A stretch of DNA of 15,062 nt from assembly GCA_012036325.1 (NCBI GenBank), contig JAAUPC010000043.1, forward strand, positions 1 to 15,062, read 5' to 3'. Below are positions 14,654 to 15,062 of this stretch, in pieces (the stretch's first letter is position 1; the number at the start of each line of letters is the position of its first letter). The translations under genes and the position numbers were made by a program. The notes under the pieces were generated by a model. It was not told where the DNA came from and did not search any database. It worked only from the letters and a program-made list of their open reading frames with translations. This DNA comes from Paracoccaceae bacterium. Its GTDB lineage: Bacteria; Pseudomonadota; Alphaproteobacteria; Rhodobacterales; Rhodobacteraceae.

Positions 14654-15062
14654 GGCTGTTTCTGCTGACAACCCTGACGATGCTGGCCTTCGCCGCCAAT
14701 TCGGTACTGAACCGATGGGCGGTGGGGCCGGGCCATATTGGCGCGTTGGAGTTTGCGGTGATCCGGCTTTTGGCCGGGGCCTTTGTGCTCGCAGGACTTG
14801 TGCTGTGGCAGCGAGGCAACCTTGCCTGGCCGGGGTGGCGGGGACGAACGGCTGGGGTGCTGGGCCTGGTCGACCTATCTGATCGGGTTTTCGCTGGCCT
14901 ACCGGGGGCTTGATGCCGGGACCGGGGCGCTGGTGCTGTTCGGGATGGTGCAGGTGACAATGTTTGCCGGGGCGCTTGTTTCGCGCGAGACGGTGCCACC
15001 GCGACGCTGGGCTGGGGCGGGGCTGGCGCTGGGCGGGCTGGCGATGATCGCGGCCCCTGGGG
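14650..15062 (+). CDS. EamA/DMT-family transporter, 5' part only, frameshifted
   Basis: N-terminal part of a drug/metabolite transporter (EamA domain; normally about ten helices). The start FLLTTLTMLAFAANSVLNR is typical, as are the helix FAVIRLLAGAFVLAGLVL and the later YLIGFSLAYRGLDAGTGALVLFG and VQVTMFAGAL. The first half is in frame 1 and the second in frame 2: the switch falls at about 14863-14869 (GGGCCTGG), so two bases are missing or one is extra. Without repair the frame stops at 14913. The likely start is TTG at 14650, overlapping the TGA of the previous gene and giving RLFLLTTLT at the right place. GTG at 14623 is an alternative with nine extra residues. The gene runs off the right edge. 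The substrate is unknown. Confidence 0.82.

Noticed and set aside
1..15062. Mobile element, prophage, CRISPR array or defence system
   Set aside because: No transposase, integrase, phage gene, regularly spaced repeats or toxin-antitoxin pair was seen; base composition and codon use are even across the window.

Overview
The window looks like a chromosomal segment of an alphaproteobacterium of the Rhodobacteraceae/Paracoccaceae type. The evidence is high GC with alphaproteobacterial codon use, an F1 ATPase gene order atpG-atpD-atpC, a groESL operon behind a CIRCE operator, and protein sequences of Rhodobacter-like character. The content is almost entirely core metabolism and protein folding. 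I see no tRNA, rRNA, CRISPR array, insertion sequence, prophage or attachment site, and no gene-free stretch longer than 300 bases.

Layout. At 1-2585 (+) is the end of the F-type ATP synthase operon: atpG (5' end outside the window), atpD and atpC, closed by a strong intrinsic terminator. At 2704-3051 (+) is a small H-type lectin-domain protein, convergent with a membrane PAP2-type phosphatase gene (3060-3986, -). From 3060 to 11,041 and on to about 12,048 every gene is on the minus strand. Reading in the direction of transcription (right to left) these are: a TraB/GumN-family secreted protein overlapping a metallo-beta-lactamase-fold hydrolase; a family II Mn-dependent inorganic pyrophosphatase (ppaC); a HAD-IIA-like phosphatase; then a likely operon of a MaoC-type hydratase, ribF, a YcgN-type cysteine-cluster protein and a threonine aldolase (ltaE); then prs and the PAP2 protein. 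At 12,132-14,202 (+) is the heat-shock-regulated groES-groEL operon with promoter, CIRCE and terminator. The right end carries a small three-helix membrane protein and the 5' part of an EamA/DMT transporter that runs off the window.

Functional themes are energy and phosphate metabolism (ATP synthase, pyrophosphatase, PRPP synthetase, FAD synthesis), threonine/glycine metabolism, and chaperonin folding. PPi made by biosynthesis is removed by PpaC, and ATP feeds Prs and RibF, but these genes are neighbours rather than an obvious dedicated system.

The most important observation concerns the sequence itself. Five genes that should be intact (atpG, prs, ribF, ppaC, and the EamA transporter) carry small frameshifting indels, six in total. 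Most lie at or beside short runs of one base, and two of them compensate each other inside ribF. Several of these genes are normally essential, so uncorrected sequencing/assembly errors are the likeliest explanation. Protein sequences translated naively from these loci will be wrong. I did not find a convincing previously undescribed system. The least explained items are the H-lectin protein next to the ATP synthase operon, the TraB/GumN-lactonase-like gene pair, and a perfect 30-base palindrome after ppaC.
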